From positions 1 to 40,837 of the forward strand of contig JACZSM010000020.1 of NCBI GenBank assembly GCA_022574185.1: a DNA stretch of 40,837 nucleotides. The letters run 5' to 3'. Below the pieces are notes generated by a model that was not told the origin of the DNA, did not search any database, and saw only the letters and a program-made list of their open reading frames with translations. A program made the translations under genes and the position numbers. This document shows positions 32,706 to 40,631 of the stretch, one piece after another. Each line of letters starts with the position of its first letter. Within the stretch, counting starts at the first letter, position 1. Source of the stretch: Pseudomonadota bacterium (lineage in GTDB: Bacteria > Pseudomonadota > Gammaproteobacteria > Steroidobacterales > Woeseiaceae).

Positions 32706-33769
32706 TGCAAGCCAACGTTTAGATCATATTCTTTTGCCAGCTGTGGGCCATCGAGTGATTCGACTATCGGGTAGGTAAGCTCGAGTACGACACGACTTCC
32801 CGACAATACGCCCTCGGGCATATAAAAATTTATGCCAATGCCCAAATCCAGTCGCTTGCCACCGCGCCTGGCGGGATCTGCTGTTGGGACCATGCTCGGA
32901 TTGAGTTCAGGATCCGCACCGTCGATGTTGCCCCAATTTTCGCCGCTGAGCCGCAAGGTCGAAGACAATTGACCAGACCATTCGCGGACCAGCCATGCGT
33001 CGAATCGCTTACGATTACCCAGGGTATAGTCTTCGCTGTTCTCTCCGAGCCGATAGGTGTGGGACAAGTGAAAGCCCCATGACCAGATGGTTTCGGTTGC
33101 CACGTACGTGATACCGACAACAGGATCGAAGGTTCCGGAGCCAAGCTGCATGGGGTAAGGCAATTTCTGATCTGGGCCAAGCGGCGTAGTGCCGCGCTCC
33201 TTGATCGAGCCGGTCGGCAACATCAGTCCGGCCGTCAGGTGAACGCGCCGTCGCCGCTTGTCATATATGTTGTAGAGGGCCGTTACGGACAGGTCACTCA
33301 CGCCCGAGGCGGCTGTCTTGAATCGCGTATCTGCGCCATTGATGTGATCCATGGATATGCTCAAGTAGGGCAGCATGACCATCACAGTGAGGTCCTCGCG
33401 CAGACCGTACATCAACTCGAGCATATGCATTTTCATGATCATTGCCGTCGGCGATACCGCGAATCCGGCGTTCAGGACATCCGCCGGGCTGCGCCTGGAC
33501 GAGCCATCTCGATTGCCATCCATGCTCATGAACATGTAGGAGTAACCGAACATCCACTCTCCCTGAGGATGGGTATGGTGCAGTCCAAGGGGTTCGCGGG
33601 AGTAAACGGCTATATCGAGTAATTCCTCGATGCTAAGTCCCGCAAGTGCGTTTCCAGATGCACCTGGCTGCGCCGCTGCCGTGGGGTTCGCGAGCAGAGA
33701 CCCTGCCGTCAAAAACAAGGACACAAACACAGTGACGAGCCGTTTCCGTTTTGCTGCTATCCCGGTCAA
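32693..33769 (-). CDS. Outer-membrane beta-barrel protein, first gene of the YfiR-kinase operon
   Basis: 358 aa from a TTG at 33769, chosen because AAGGAG lies 6-7 bases upstream and because it gives a clean signal peptide (MTGIAAKRKRLVTVFVSLFLTAGSLLA, cleavage near NPTAAA). The open frame extends 10 codons further up without a ribosome binding site. After a short TonB-plug-like stretch (LSIEELLDIAVYSREP) come many alternating beta strands (GEWMFGYSYMFMSMDG, DLSVTALYNIY, WSWGFHLSHTYRLG) and a C-terminal aromatic, LNVGLQWVF, typical of outer-membrane barrels. It resembles transporter-type (phenol-degradation MetA-like) barrels. It may be the envelope-side partner of the YfiR/kinase system in place of the OmpA-like lipoprotein YfiB. 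Ligand unknown. Confidence 0.82.
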   Translation of the reverse strand: MTGIAAKRKRLVTVFVSLFLTAGSLLANPTAAAQPGASGNALAGLSIEELLDIAVYSREPLGLHHTHPQGEWMFGYSYMFMSMDGNRDGSSRRSPADVLNAGFAVSPTAMIMKMHMLELMYGLREDLTVMVMLPYLSISMDHINGADTRFKTAASGVSDLSVTALYNIYDKRRRRVHLTAGLMLPTGSIKERGTTPLGPDQKLPYPMQLGSGTFDPVVGITYVATETIWSWGFHLSHTYRLGENSEDYTLGNRKRFDAWLVREWSGQLSSTLRLSGENWGNIDGADPELNPSMVPTADPARRGGKRLDLGIGINFYMPEGVLSGSRVVLELTYPIVESLDGPQLAKEYDLNVGLQWVF

Positions 33770-34070
33770 AATTGATCTCCTTAAAGTCGCTCGGAGCAAC
33801 GGAAAAAATCACGATTTATCGGGTCGTCGGCGCACTTCTCGATAACTAAATGAGGTTTTATCCTGTGTGCACGATTGGAACTGTGATCGAGGTCACATTG
33901 GGCTACTTCATGCCGCGAAAAGGGCATATAAGTATTTGGAATGTGACAGATTTCTCAGGTTTTGAGTTACCTGGTCGGGCCGCAGGAACGCGGCCGCCAG
34001 TTTGTGAGAATTGCAGCCGAGCGGCTGTTTTTCAATTAGGGGGGTTGGACGGTGCTAAGGGCGCTCCCGG
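33770..34070. other. 301-base intergenic region, no gene seen
   Basis: Between the start of the outer-membrane gene and the end of the SWIB gene. It must contain the promoter of the YfiR-kinase operon. A plus-strand open frame (33850-34266) runs through it into the antisense of the SWIB gene and looks non-coding. I see no riboswitch-like structure with confidence and no terminator with a clear T-run. Confidence 0.5.
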
Positions 34071-34397
34071 CTACTCTACGTTCGCACTGACGACCGCAGC
34101 CATCTGCATCATATCTATCGTGTCGCCTTCCGCCAGGTTGCGTAGATCGGTGAGGTTGCCCGATTTACTGGTCGAATTTGTGTTCTTGAACAACGTCAGA
34201 AGTTTCGCGTCGGCGACGATGTATTTGCCTGCGTTTTCGGGTTTGCCATTAGCAGATTTGGTTTGAAGTTTGTTGGCTTTGATGTAATCCCAGAGTCGTT
34301 TGGTGATCTCAGTACGGGGCAGTTCGCTTACTCCACAAAATTCAGCCATATCAGCTTTAAGTTTTACGGGTTTCTTGAGTCCTTTTAGTTCAGCCAC
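34071..34397 (-). CDS. SWIB/MDM2-domain protein
   Basis: 108 aa from a GTG at 34397 (GAGGA 9 bases upstream). The sequence MAELKGLKKPVKLKADMAEF, then LPRTEITKRLWDYIKANKLQTKS, GKYIVADAKLLTLFKN is the SWIB (SWI complex BAF60b) / MDM2 fold. The domain is common in eukaryotic chromatin remodellers and in plant chloroplast proteins, and occurs in some bacteria (chlamydiae and scattered proteobacteria), where it may bind DNA or basic nucleoid proteins. The protein is basic at its N-terminus and stands alone with no operon partner; a divergent DUF899 gene lies upstream. A nucleoid or developmental role is inference only. Confidence 0.85.
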   Translation of the reverse strand: MAELKGLKKPVKLKADMAEFCGVSELPRTEITKRLWDYIKANKLQTKSANGKPENAGKYIVADAKLLTLFKNTNSTSKSGNLTDLRNLAEGDTIDMMQMAAVVSANVE

Positions 34398-34591
34398 AAC
34401 AAATTCCTCGTAGGGTAAAGGTCAGCGGATAATATAGCCTTTGAATATGACAAGGCCGATAGACGTCACGGTTCCCAGAATTTTCGCGTCGCATAAAGTC
34501 TTGAAATCGTGAAAGCAGGCAGAGTATCCCACAAGTACAGCCATTCTGGGTGCTGAAAAGGCATAAACTGCAACTTTGTAGCGGGGGCGAC

Positions 34592-35194
34592 ATGGCCAAC
34601 ACAGAAATAGCCGAGGTGGAAAAACAGATAGTTGAGCTCACTGCAAAGCTCAACGAACTGCGTAAATCAACTGCAGGTGACGAGGTTCGGAATTATTCGT
34701 TTGCGACGATTAACGGTGAAACCAGTTTGCTGGATCTGTTCGGCGACAGGAAACAGTTGTTGCTTATTCACAATATGGGTCAGGGATGCCGATACTGCAC
34801 ACTGTGGGCGGATGGCTTCAACGGTTTCGTCAAGCATCTTGAGTCCGTGATGTCCGTTGTCCTGGTATCAAAAGATCCACCCGAGTTGCAGCGCCGGTTT
34901 GCGAATTCGAGAGAATGGCGATTTCACCTGGCTTCCCACGGCGGCGGCGACTACATAAGCGAACAGACCGTCATGGAAGGCACCGATAACATGCCCGGAG
35001 CTGTCGTCTACGAACGCGACGGAGACAAGATCACACGCAAGAACAGCTGTATATTCGGCCCGGGCGATCTCTATTGCTCAATGTGGGGCCTGTTGGGGCT
35101 CGCCGGCATCGGCGAGGCAGACTGGACGCCGCAGTATGTCTACTGGCAACGTCCGGAGAAAATGGATGACGGTGGCGCAAACCTGCCCGACTGA
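34592..35194 (+). CDS. DUF899 thioredoxin-like protein
   Basis: 200 aa from the ATG at 34592 (GGGGG upstream); the open frame extends to 34550. Family marks: a coiled N-terminus (VEKQIVELTAKLNELRK), NYSFATINGETSLLDLF, HNMGQGCRYCTLWADGFNGF with a CRYC motif, and the conserved C-terminus DWTPQYVYWQRPEKMDDGGANL. DUF899 proteins have a thioredoxin-like fold and are predicted to be oxidoreductases; the substrate is unknown. No signal peptide, so cytoplasmic. It is followed 27 bases later by the second histidine kinase on the same strand, with possible co-transcription, but the functional link is not known. Confidence 0.88.
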   Translation: MANTEIAEVEKQIVELTAKLNELRKSTAGDEVRNYSFATINGETSLLDLFGDRKQLLLIHNMGQGCRYCTLWADGFNGFVKHLESVMSVVLVSKDPPELQRRFANSREWRFHLASHGGGDYISEQTVMEGTDNMPGAVVYERDGDKITRKNSCIFGPGDLYCSMWGLLGLAGIGEADWTPQYVYWQRPEKMDDGGANLPD

Positions 35195-35221
35195 TTCGCA
35201 GCCGGGGATATCAAGTCGACT

Positions 35222-37068
35222 ATGAGCGTCAGGAGAGAAGACACGGATGCGATGAAAAGCAGGTCAATGTTGGTCAGTCCCGTACTGAACCGCTGGACGG
35301 CAGGTTACGATTCGGCTAGTCAGGTCGACCAAAGACGCGCACGGCGACTCGCCGGTGCCGTGATTTTGTCGGTTGTCGCCTACTCAGTCTCTATAGTCGT
35401 AGCGTTCATGACCGGACAGGCGCTCATTGCCATACCGATTTTCCTTACGATTATTGCGCTGATGGCATGCGGCGTTGCTTTGACTGCCAACTTGGCAATC
35501 GATGGCATCGCGAATGCGTTCATTGCCGTAAACGCTGTTCTGCTGTTTGGCATGTTGCTCGCCACGGGCGGCGCATCGGTGGGTTTCCTGATCGGGATGC
35601 CCGTGGTGCCGGCTTTCGCGATGCTCGTCGGCAATCGGCGTGCGATCATATTTTGGTCAGCAATGACGATTGCGGCGATTGCGGCGGCGCTTGTACTGAA
35701 TTGGCTCGATGTCACGTTTCCGATACGGCCGGATCCAGATGCCGTAGCGATCGGCAAGTTTTACGCCGCCATCGTGGTTATTGGGGTAATTCTTGGAGTC
35801 GCCGATTTGATTTGGAAGGACTGGGCGAATATCTTGCAAGCGCTCCGGCTGTCACGCGATCGAGAAAAAGAGGCCTCAAAAAAACTGCGCATAGCGGCCC
35901 AAACTGCGAAGCTAGGCTATTGGAGCTTTGATAGTACAGCCGGCAGGTACTTGAATGTTTCCGACGAATACGCCGATATCTTTGGCTTCACGGCGGACGA
36001 ATTCATGATTCGCTTCTCAACTTTGGATCAGGACACTGAACTCATACACCCGGATGATCGGGCATGGGTCGCCGAAGTATACGAAACGCAAGATAAATTT
36101 ACATGTGAATATCGCATCGTGCGCGCGGACGGTATCGTACGCACGGTGGTCGAAATTGTAAGAGACTTTCCCGACGCACCGGACGGGCATATCTGGCACG
36201 AGGGTACGCTGCAGGACATCACCGAGCTACGGCAGGTGGAGGTTGAACTGCGCGCTGCCAAGGAGGCGGCGGAGGCAGCAAGCCATGCCAAGTCGGTATT
36301 TCTGGCCAATATGAGTCATGAGCTGCGGACACCGTTGACGACCATCATTGGTTACAGCGAATTTTGCAAGACGTAACCGAGAATCAAGATCACGCAGCAA
36401 TGAAATCGGATCTCAAGAAGATCAATGCGGCCGGAATGCACCTGCTAGCCCTGATCTCCGATGTGCTGGATTTGTCCAAGATCGAAGCCGGCAAAACCGA
36501 CATTGAAGTCACTCGAATTGCCCTCAAGGAGCTGGTGGATGAAGTTGTCACGACCTGCACTCAGCTGATCGAGAAAAATGGCAATACACTGAAACTTAAT
36601 TGCCCCGGCGACATCGGCATGATTCGATCGGACGTCACCAAGGTGCGTCAGGTGCTGTTCAACCTGTTGAGCAATGCGGCCAAGTTCACCAAGGACGGTC
36701 ACATTGAAGTCAATGTCCGCCGGGATGTCGTCGCCGGCGACGCAGTGATTGTTCTCGAGGTAAAAGACTCCGGAATTGGCATCACGCCTGAGCACGCGAA
36801 AACTGTGTTCGACGCATTCAACCAAGTCAGAAGTTCCACCGAAAGTGGTCAACCAGGCACCGGCCTGGGGCTCACGATCACGCGGGAATATTGTCGTCTG
36901 CTAGGCGGTAAGCTGGAGCTTTCCGGAACACCGGGCGAAGGGTCTGTATTTACCGCGACCCTGCTTGCGGATATCTCAGCGGCGCCCTCCGTCGCCGACC
37001 ATGGAGACCCAAACACGCGGCAAAGCGAGGACGCCGAAAATCAATCCCGGCAGCAGCACCAGCGGTAA
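35222..37068 (+). pseudogene. Membrane PAS histidine kinase, single-base frameshift
   Basis: Frame 1 (35222-36376, 384 aa) has about six membrane helices (45-200: [35 protein letters not shown] and others), a PAS domain (220-335: [29 protein letters not shown]) and the phospho-acceptor His366 in SHELRTP, but ends at GYSEF. Frame 2 (36364-37068) continues [24 protein letters not shown] and carries [16 protein letters not shown] and GTGLGLTI. Adding one T to TTTT at 36362-36365 joins them into a 615-aa kinase aligned residue by residue with the H-NOX kinase. As written, the first product lacks the ATPase domain. The last 31 codons run antisense to the end of the gene at 36976-37401. Sequencing error or real decay cannot be told apart here. 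Confidence 0.85.
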
Positions 37069-37401
37069 GTCAATCCACCAATGCGAAACCGGTAGCAGGC
37101 CGATCAGGATTTCGACCGTATGTCCAGTCGCGTGAGCAACCATAAAAATGGCAATCATCAAGAACACGGCACGACGGTTTTGCAATTCCAATGCGCACCA
37201 GTTCAGTGCGAAGCCGAAGACGATGTAGGCAAAGCCAACATCACGGATCAGGTGCCCGTTCGGTTGGCCCGTCGCCAGCATATCCGCCGGAATATTGATA
37301 AACCATTCGAGCGCTTGCGAGACCATCCAGATGCCGTTGACAAGCATGACCACACCAACGACATGTAAAAAAGTCCTGATAATTATTTGCTTTAGTTGCA
37401 A
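36976..37401 (-). CDS. Small four-helix membrane protein, unknown
   Basis: 141 aa. Four hydrophobic segments are visible: about 8-28 (FLHVVGVVMLVNGIWMVSQ), 52-70 (VGFAYIVFGFALNWCAL), 78-98 (VFLMIAIFMVAHATGHTVE) and 110-130 (WWIDLPLVLLPGLIFGVLALP). There is no signal-type cleavage site and no motif I recognise. His residues in the third helix (AHATGH) might bind a metal or heme, which is speculative. It is transcribed from 37401 towards the kinase and overlaps its 3' end by 93 bases on the opposite strand. It is divergent from the amidohydrolase at 37538. Confidence 0.7.
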   Translation of the reverse strand: MQLKQIIIRTFLHVVGVVMLVNGIWMVSQALEWFINIPADMLATGQPNGHLIRDVGFAYIVFGFALNWCALELQNRRAVFLMIAIFMVAHATGHTVEILIGLLPVSHWWIDLPLVLLPGLIFGVLALPRVWVSMVGDGGRR

Positions 37402-37537
37402 TATCGCGCCGATACGTTGAATTAAGACCTTTTCAGACAGTATCTAATTTACGGCGTCAGGTCACTTTAGGCTTGTAAAAATCTTATTCTGATCTAGTCT
37501 TAGCTTGGTCGGTTATCATCAAAAGTGCGAGGTTGAT

Positions 37538-38986
37538 ATGTCCGCATGCATATGTAATTCCTTGAAAACAAAAGTGCTGTGTCTGTTGTTGGCCTCTGTG
37601 TCGGTTCACGCACAATGGGCTGAACCGGCGTCGGAGCAAGTCATCGTCCGTGGGGGCTGGCTGTTCGATGGCATCAGCGATACGCGTCGGCTAAATACAG
37701 GCATCGTGATTCGAGATGGGGTTTTCGTCGCAATAGACGCCGATTTGACAGAGAGCGATCTTGCTGCGGCAACCGTCATCGATCTGACCGATTCGGCAAC
37801 GATCTTGCCGGGCATGATTGATCTGCACGCGCACTACAATTTCGATCTCGTGGACAATGGACGGGCGGAAGAAGTCGTCTATAACGGCATCATCTTCCTC
37901 GCGAACGGTGTTACATCGACCTGGTCAGCCGGCGAATTTTTCCCCGATCGCGTACTCGAACAGCGTGATCTGATCGACGCCGGGGAGGCGATAGGGCCGA
38001 GGTTGTTTGCCTCGGGGCCCTATTTTGGTGGATTCAGGTGTGAATACAGCATCAAGACGGCGCTCGACGATTGTATCGCGTGGCCGAATGACATCAGCGA
38101 AGCGGAAATTCGTGCAGAGGTTGATTATTGGGCGTCCAGGGGAATTGTCAGCATCAAGATCAAACAGGCGACACCCGAAGAAGCAAGAATTCTGATCGAG
38201 CAGGCACACACGCACGGCATGACGACGACGGGCCATCTAACCAACTACGACGGCGAATACGATGTGCAGCTGCGAGACGCGATCCTGATGGGGATCGACC
38301 GCGTCGAACATCAGTTGACGTTGGGCAGCGGCGGTCCGAGAAGTGCCGACATGCAGGCGATGATCGATCTGATCCTGGAGCACGACGTGTATTACGATGC
38401 CAATCTGCAAATGTACGGCGGCATCAATTTACGCAACGAACTCGGCTCCGACATGATCTGGACCAATGAAGCCAGGTACTTCACACCGTATGCACAAGCC
38501 CTACTCGAGAAACGCGGGCCACCGCCGCCCGAATCCGACGCGGCCGAGTTTTCGCAGCGGGTGCTGGAGTTGATAAAACTTTATGAGTCCGGTGGTGAAC
38601 GTCTTCTGGTCGTGGGCACCGATGAGCCCGTCTATACGTCACTATTGCCGGGCTTCGCCTATCATCGCGAACTGCTGGCGATGGTACATGCGGGCCTGCC
38701 GAGCGTTGTGGTGCTCAAAGCAGCGACGATCAACGGCGCCAATGCGCTTGGCGTCGCGGACAAACTCGGATCCATTGCAGTGGGAAAACTTGCCGACCTC
38801 TACGTAGCCAGGGGCAACCCACTCGATGACATCAAGGCTGCACGTGACGTGCAGCTCGTCATCAAAGCCGGTGTGATATACGACGCTGAATCTTTACTCG
38901 AATCAGCTGAAGGCAAGATTGGACCAGTGGACGCTGGCGATCATGCTGACTGGGAGTTACATATCGAACCGCTGCGAAGACAGTGA
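37538..38986 (+). CDS. Exported amidohydrolase-family protein
   Basis: 482 aa from the ATG at 37538, supported by GAGG about 7 bases upstream and by giving a signal peptide (MSACICNSLKTKVLCLLLASVSVHA, residues 1-25). Metal-dependent amidohydrolase motifs: MIDLHAHY (His97, His99), SIKIKQA (likely carbamylated Lys), TTTGHLTNY and VEHQLTL (two His), and LLVVGTDEP (Asp). The C-terminal LGSIAVGKLADLYVARGNPL is the second half of the composite beta domain, followed by the VQLVIKAGVIYD tail. Such secreted members hydrolyse peptides such as X-Pro or cyclic amides in the periplasm; the substrate is unknown. It is a single gene with 40 bases before the convergent RraB-like gene. Confidence 0.88.
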   Translation: MSACICNSLKTKVLCLLLASVSVHAQWAEPASEQVIVRGGWLFDGISDTRRLNTGIVIRDGVFVAIDADLTESDLAAATVIDLTDSATILPGMIDLHAHYNFDLVDNGRAEEVVYNGIIFLANGVTSTWSAGEFFPDRVLEQRDLIDAGEAIGPRLFASGPYFGGFRCEYSIKTALDDCIAWPNDISEAEIRAEVDYWASRGIVSIKIKQATPEEARILIEQAHTHGMTTTGHLTNYDGEYDVQLRDAILMGIDRVEHQLTLGSGGPRSADMQAMIDLILEHDVYYDANLQMYGGINLRNELGSDMIWTNEARYFTPYAQALLEKRGPPPPESDAAEFSQRVLELIKLYESGGERLLVVGTDEPVYTSLLPGFAYHRELLAMVHAGLPSVVVLKAATINGANALGVADKLGSIAVGKLADLYVARGNPLDDIKAARDVQLVIKAGVIYDAESLLESAEGKIGPVDAGDHADWELHIEPLRRQ

Positions 38987-39026
38987 GCACTGGTTTCGTT
39001 TTCGACGAGATCGTTTTGTTAGCGGC

Positions 39027-39419
39027 TTACTGTTCGGGATTTAGGCCCCAGCCATCGAATTCACAATCGTGCTTGTAGCCAATGTTGCACATGGACTCGG
39101 TCCATTCGAGGACTTTCTCTGTCGCCATTAGCACGGGTACGGTCGCGCCGGCAACTATTTTAATTTTTTTGCCTGGGACGGAATCATCGAAAGTGGCATC
39201 GTAGCCCATGTCAGTGAGCTCAGTTGATAAGGATCCAGCTTTTTCCGCGGCATTGGTATAAAAGAAATATTCAAGTTTGCACTTCCTGTCTTCATTTATG
39301 CCGTAACCACGTAATTGCTCCACGATCTCAGGCGACGTGGATAATTGGCTAACCAAATTATCTTTGTGCTGTTGCTCAGAGATGTATTGCTCTGGTTGTT
39401 TTTCGGCTGCATCAGACAT
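39027..39419 (-). CDS. RraB-like (ribonuclease E inhibitor B / DUF695) protein
   Basis: 130 aa with AAGGAA upstream. Residues about 45-128 resemble RraB: KCKLEYFFYTNAAEKAGSLSTELTDMGYDATFDDS, then GATVPVLMATEKVLEWTESMCNIGYKHDCEFDGWGLNP, where the C-terminal YDGWG-type box is the family mark. RraB binds RNase E and alters its RNA decay activity in Escherichia coli. Relatives of this domain are widespread, and many have not been shown to bind RNase E. It has a longer polar N-terminus (residues 1-40) than the E. coli protein's compact domain. Cytoplasmic; single gene. Confidence 0.75.
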   Translation of the reverse strand: MSDAAEKQPEQYISEQQHKDNLVSQLSTSPEIVEQLRGYGINEDRKCKLEYFFYTNAAEKAGSLSTELTDMGYDATFDDSVPGKKIKIVAGATVPVLMATEKVLEWTESMCNIGYKHDCEFDGWGLNPEQ

Positions 39420-39481
39420 TCAGATTTCCTTTTTCGCGACAACACCTAAATCAAACGCCACTACACTTACGCAAACCTAGC

Positions 39482-39505
39482 GTCTGCCTCAGGTCGAAAG
39501 CAGAC
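39482..39505. repeat. Small inverted repeat resembling a dispersed intergenic element
   Basis: GTCTGC at 39482-39487 and GCAGAC at 39500-39505 flank CTCAGGTCGAAA. On the minus strand it reads TGTCTGCTTTCGACCTGAGG, a form I recall as a common dispersed palindromic element of proteobacteria that gives spurious peptides with a CFRPEAD string. It lies between the RraB-like and NADPH-FMN-reductase genes. The family assignment is from memory; only one copy is in this window. Confidence 0.45.
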
Positions 39506-39566
39506 ATAGCGCGTACTTAATGTAATCGGCACCTGCAGCGAATTCTTTATGCGGATTCCAGTATTT

Positions 39567-40220
39567 TTACTCCGAAGACATTGGTCTGCGCTCCTGGCCG
39601 CGGCACATTTGCTGCTGAATCGGGCTATCCACGCTGCATTGCTGGCGATTACGCGCATGTTGCAATGCGGTTGAATACCACTCGAACTCATCGAGGAACT
39701 TGACGATCCGCTCGTCGTAGGATGTGTCGAGGGCTGTGCCATCGTCATCGAAGGCTTTGAATATCTGCGAGACCGGAAAGGCGCTGGGTATGCTCGGCGT
39801 GCCGAGTTCCGCGAGAATGGCACGTAGATTGACCAATGCCGGCACACCGCCAAATGGCCCGGCAGAATAGGTCACGATGCCGCTCGGCTTGTACAGGTAT
39901 TCGCTCTGGAAGTGGTCCAGCAGGTTTTTCAACGCAGCCGGGATGCTGTGATTGTACTCGGCGCTGATGACGATAAAGCCGTCTGCGGCATTGAGGATAT
40001 CGGCAACTTGTTGCATGGCCTCTGGCGCCTGGCCCTGCTCATACTCTTTATACATCCGGTCCAACATCGGCAATTCGTATTCCTGCGAATCGACCAGCGT
40101 TACATCATGACCGCGTTCTTCGAGCTTGCGTACGATAAAACGGGCCGCCTTGATACCGTGGCGGTCGCGGCGGGCACTGCCATAGATGACAGCCGTATTC
40201 AGATTCTTTGAGTTCGACAT
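39567..40220 (-). CDS. NADPH-dependent FMN reductase family protein
   Basis: 217 aa from the ATG at 40220, which overlaps the stop of the VOC gene (TAATG); the longer frame to 40286 runs inside that gene. A flavodoxin-like fold with the FMN-phosphate loop YGSARRDRHGIKAARFI, the DSQEYELPML segment, ADGFIVISAEYNHSIPAALKNLLDHF (E-Y-N-x-S/G-x-P-x-x-L-K family motif), and AGPFGGVPALVNLRAIL. These reduce FMN or quinones/chromate/azo dyes with NAD(P)H. The last 25 or so residues (CSVDSPIQQQMCRGQERRP) look unlike the usual end and may be extra. It is the third gene of an OsmC-VOC-reductase operon, pointing to stress or detoxification. Confidence 0.88.
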   Translation of the reverse strand: MSNSKNLNTAVIYGSARRDRHGIKAARFIVRKLEERGHDVTLVDSQEYELPMLDRMYKEYEQGQAPEAMQQVADILNAADGFIVISAEYNHSIPAALKNLLDHFQSEYLYKPSGIVTYSAGPFGGVPALVNLRAILAELGTPSIPSAFPVSQIFKAFDDDGTALDTSYDERIVKFLDEFEWYSTALQHARNRQQCSVDSPIQQQMCRGQERRPMSSE

Positions 40221-40618
40221 TATGCGTCCAGTTTTCCGGCGACAAAGTCGCGTTCGTAAGTGGTTATCTCGAGGCCATTTTTCCACGGATCGCTGAAGTA
40301 CATCGAGTACGCCTGCTTGTGATCGGTAACCCGGAGTTTGAGACCGTGATTTTCGAGGTGAGTCTTCCAGTTCAGAAATTCTTCCCCGCTTGCGCCGAAC
40401 GCAACGACATTCGTGCTTATCGGCTCGTCTGATTCGAACAGCGCCAGGTGAATTGTGCTTTCCGGATTCTCTATAGTCAGAGGACCGTTCTTGACAGCCC
40501 AGCCCATGAGCGCATCAACTCGTTTGAAGTTTAATACGGACTCGTACCAATCCTCGGCCTCGCTCCAACTGCCCACATCGACGTGAAGATGATCTACGCC
40601 GGTCAGTTTCGGTGTCAT
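40220..40618 (-). CDS. VOC (glyoxalase/bleomycin resistance) family protein
   Basis: 132 aa with AGAGGAAA upstream of the ATG. The vicinal-oxygen-chelate fold is visible: TGVDHLHVDVGSWSEAEDWYESVLNF (metal His in HLHVDV), STIHLALFES, NWKTHLENHGLKLRV, and YSMYFSDPWKNGLEITTYE with the second-strand Glu in LEITTY. One betaalphabetabetabeta pair makes a domain of this length, so it probably works as a dimer. Substrate unknown; in this family possibilities are glyoxalase, dioxygenase and drug-binding proteins. It sits between the OsmC-type gene (13 bases upstream) and the FMN reductase (overlap TAATG), so the three are translated as a unit. Confidence 0.86.
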   Translation of the reverse strand: MTPKLTGVDHLHVDVGSWSEAEDWYESVLNFKRVDALMGWAVKNGPLTIENPESTIHLALFESDEPISTNVVAFGASGEEFLNWKTHLENHGLKLRVTDHKQAYSMYFSDPWKNGLEITTYERDFVAGKLDA

Positions 40619-40631
40619 GATTTATTTCCTC

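Noticed and set aside
33770-34070. c-di-GMP riboswitch ahead of the YfiR-kinase operon
   Set aside because: I looked for the GEMM-type conserved core and could not find it with any confidence.
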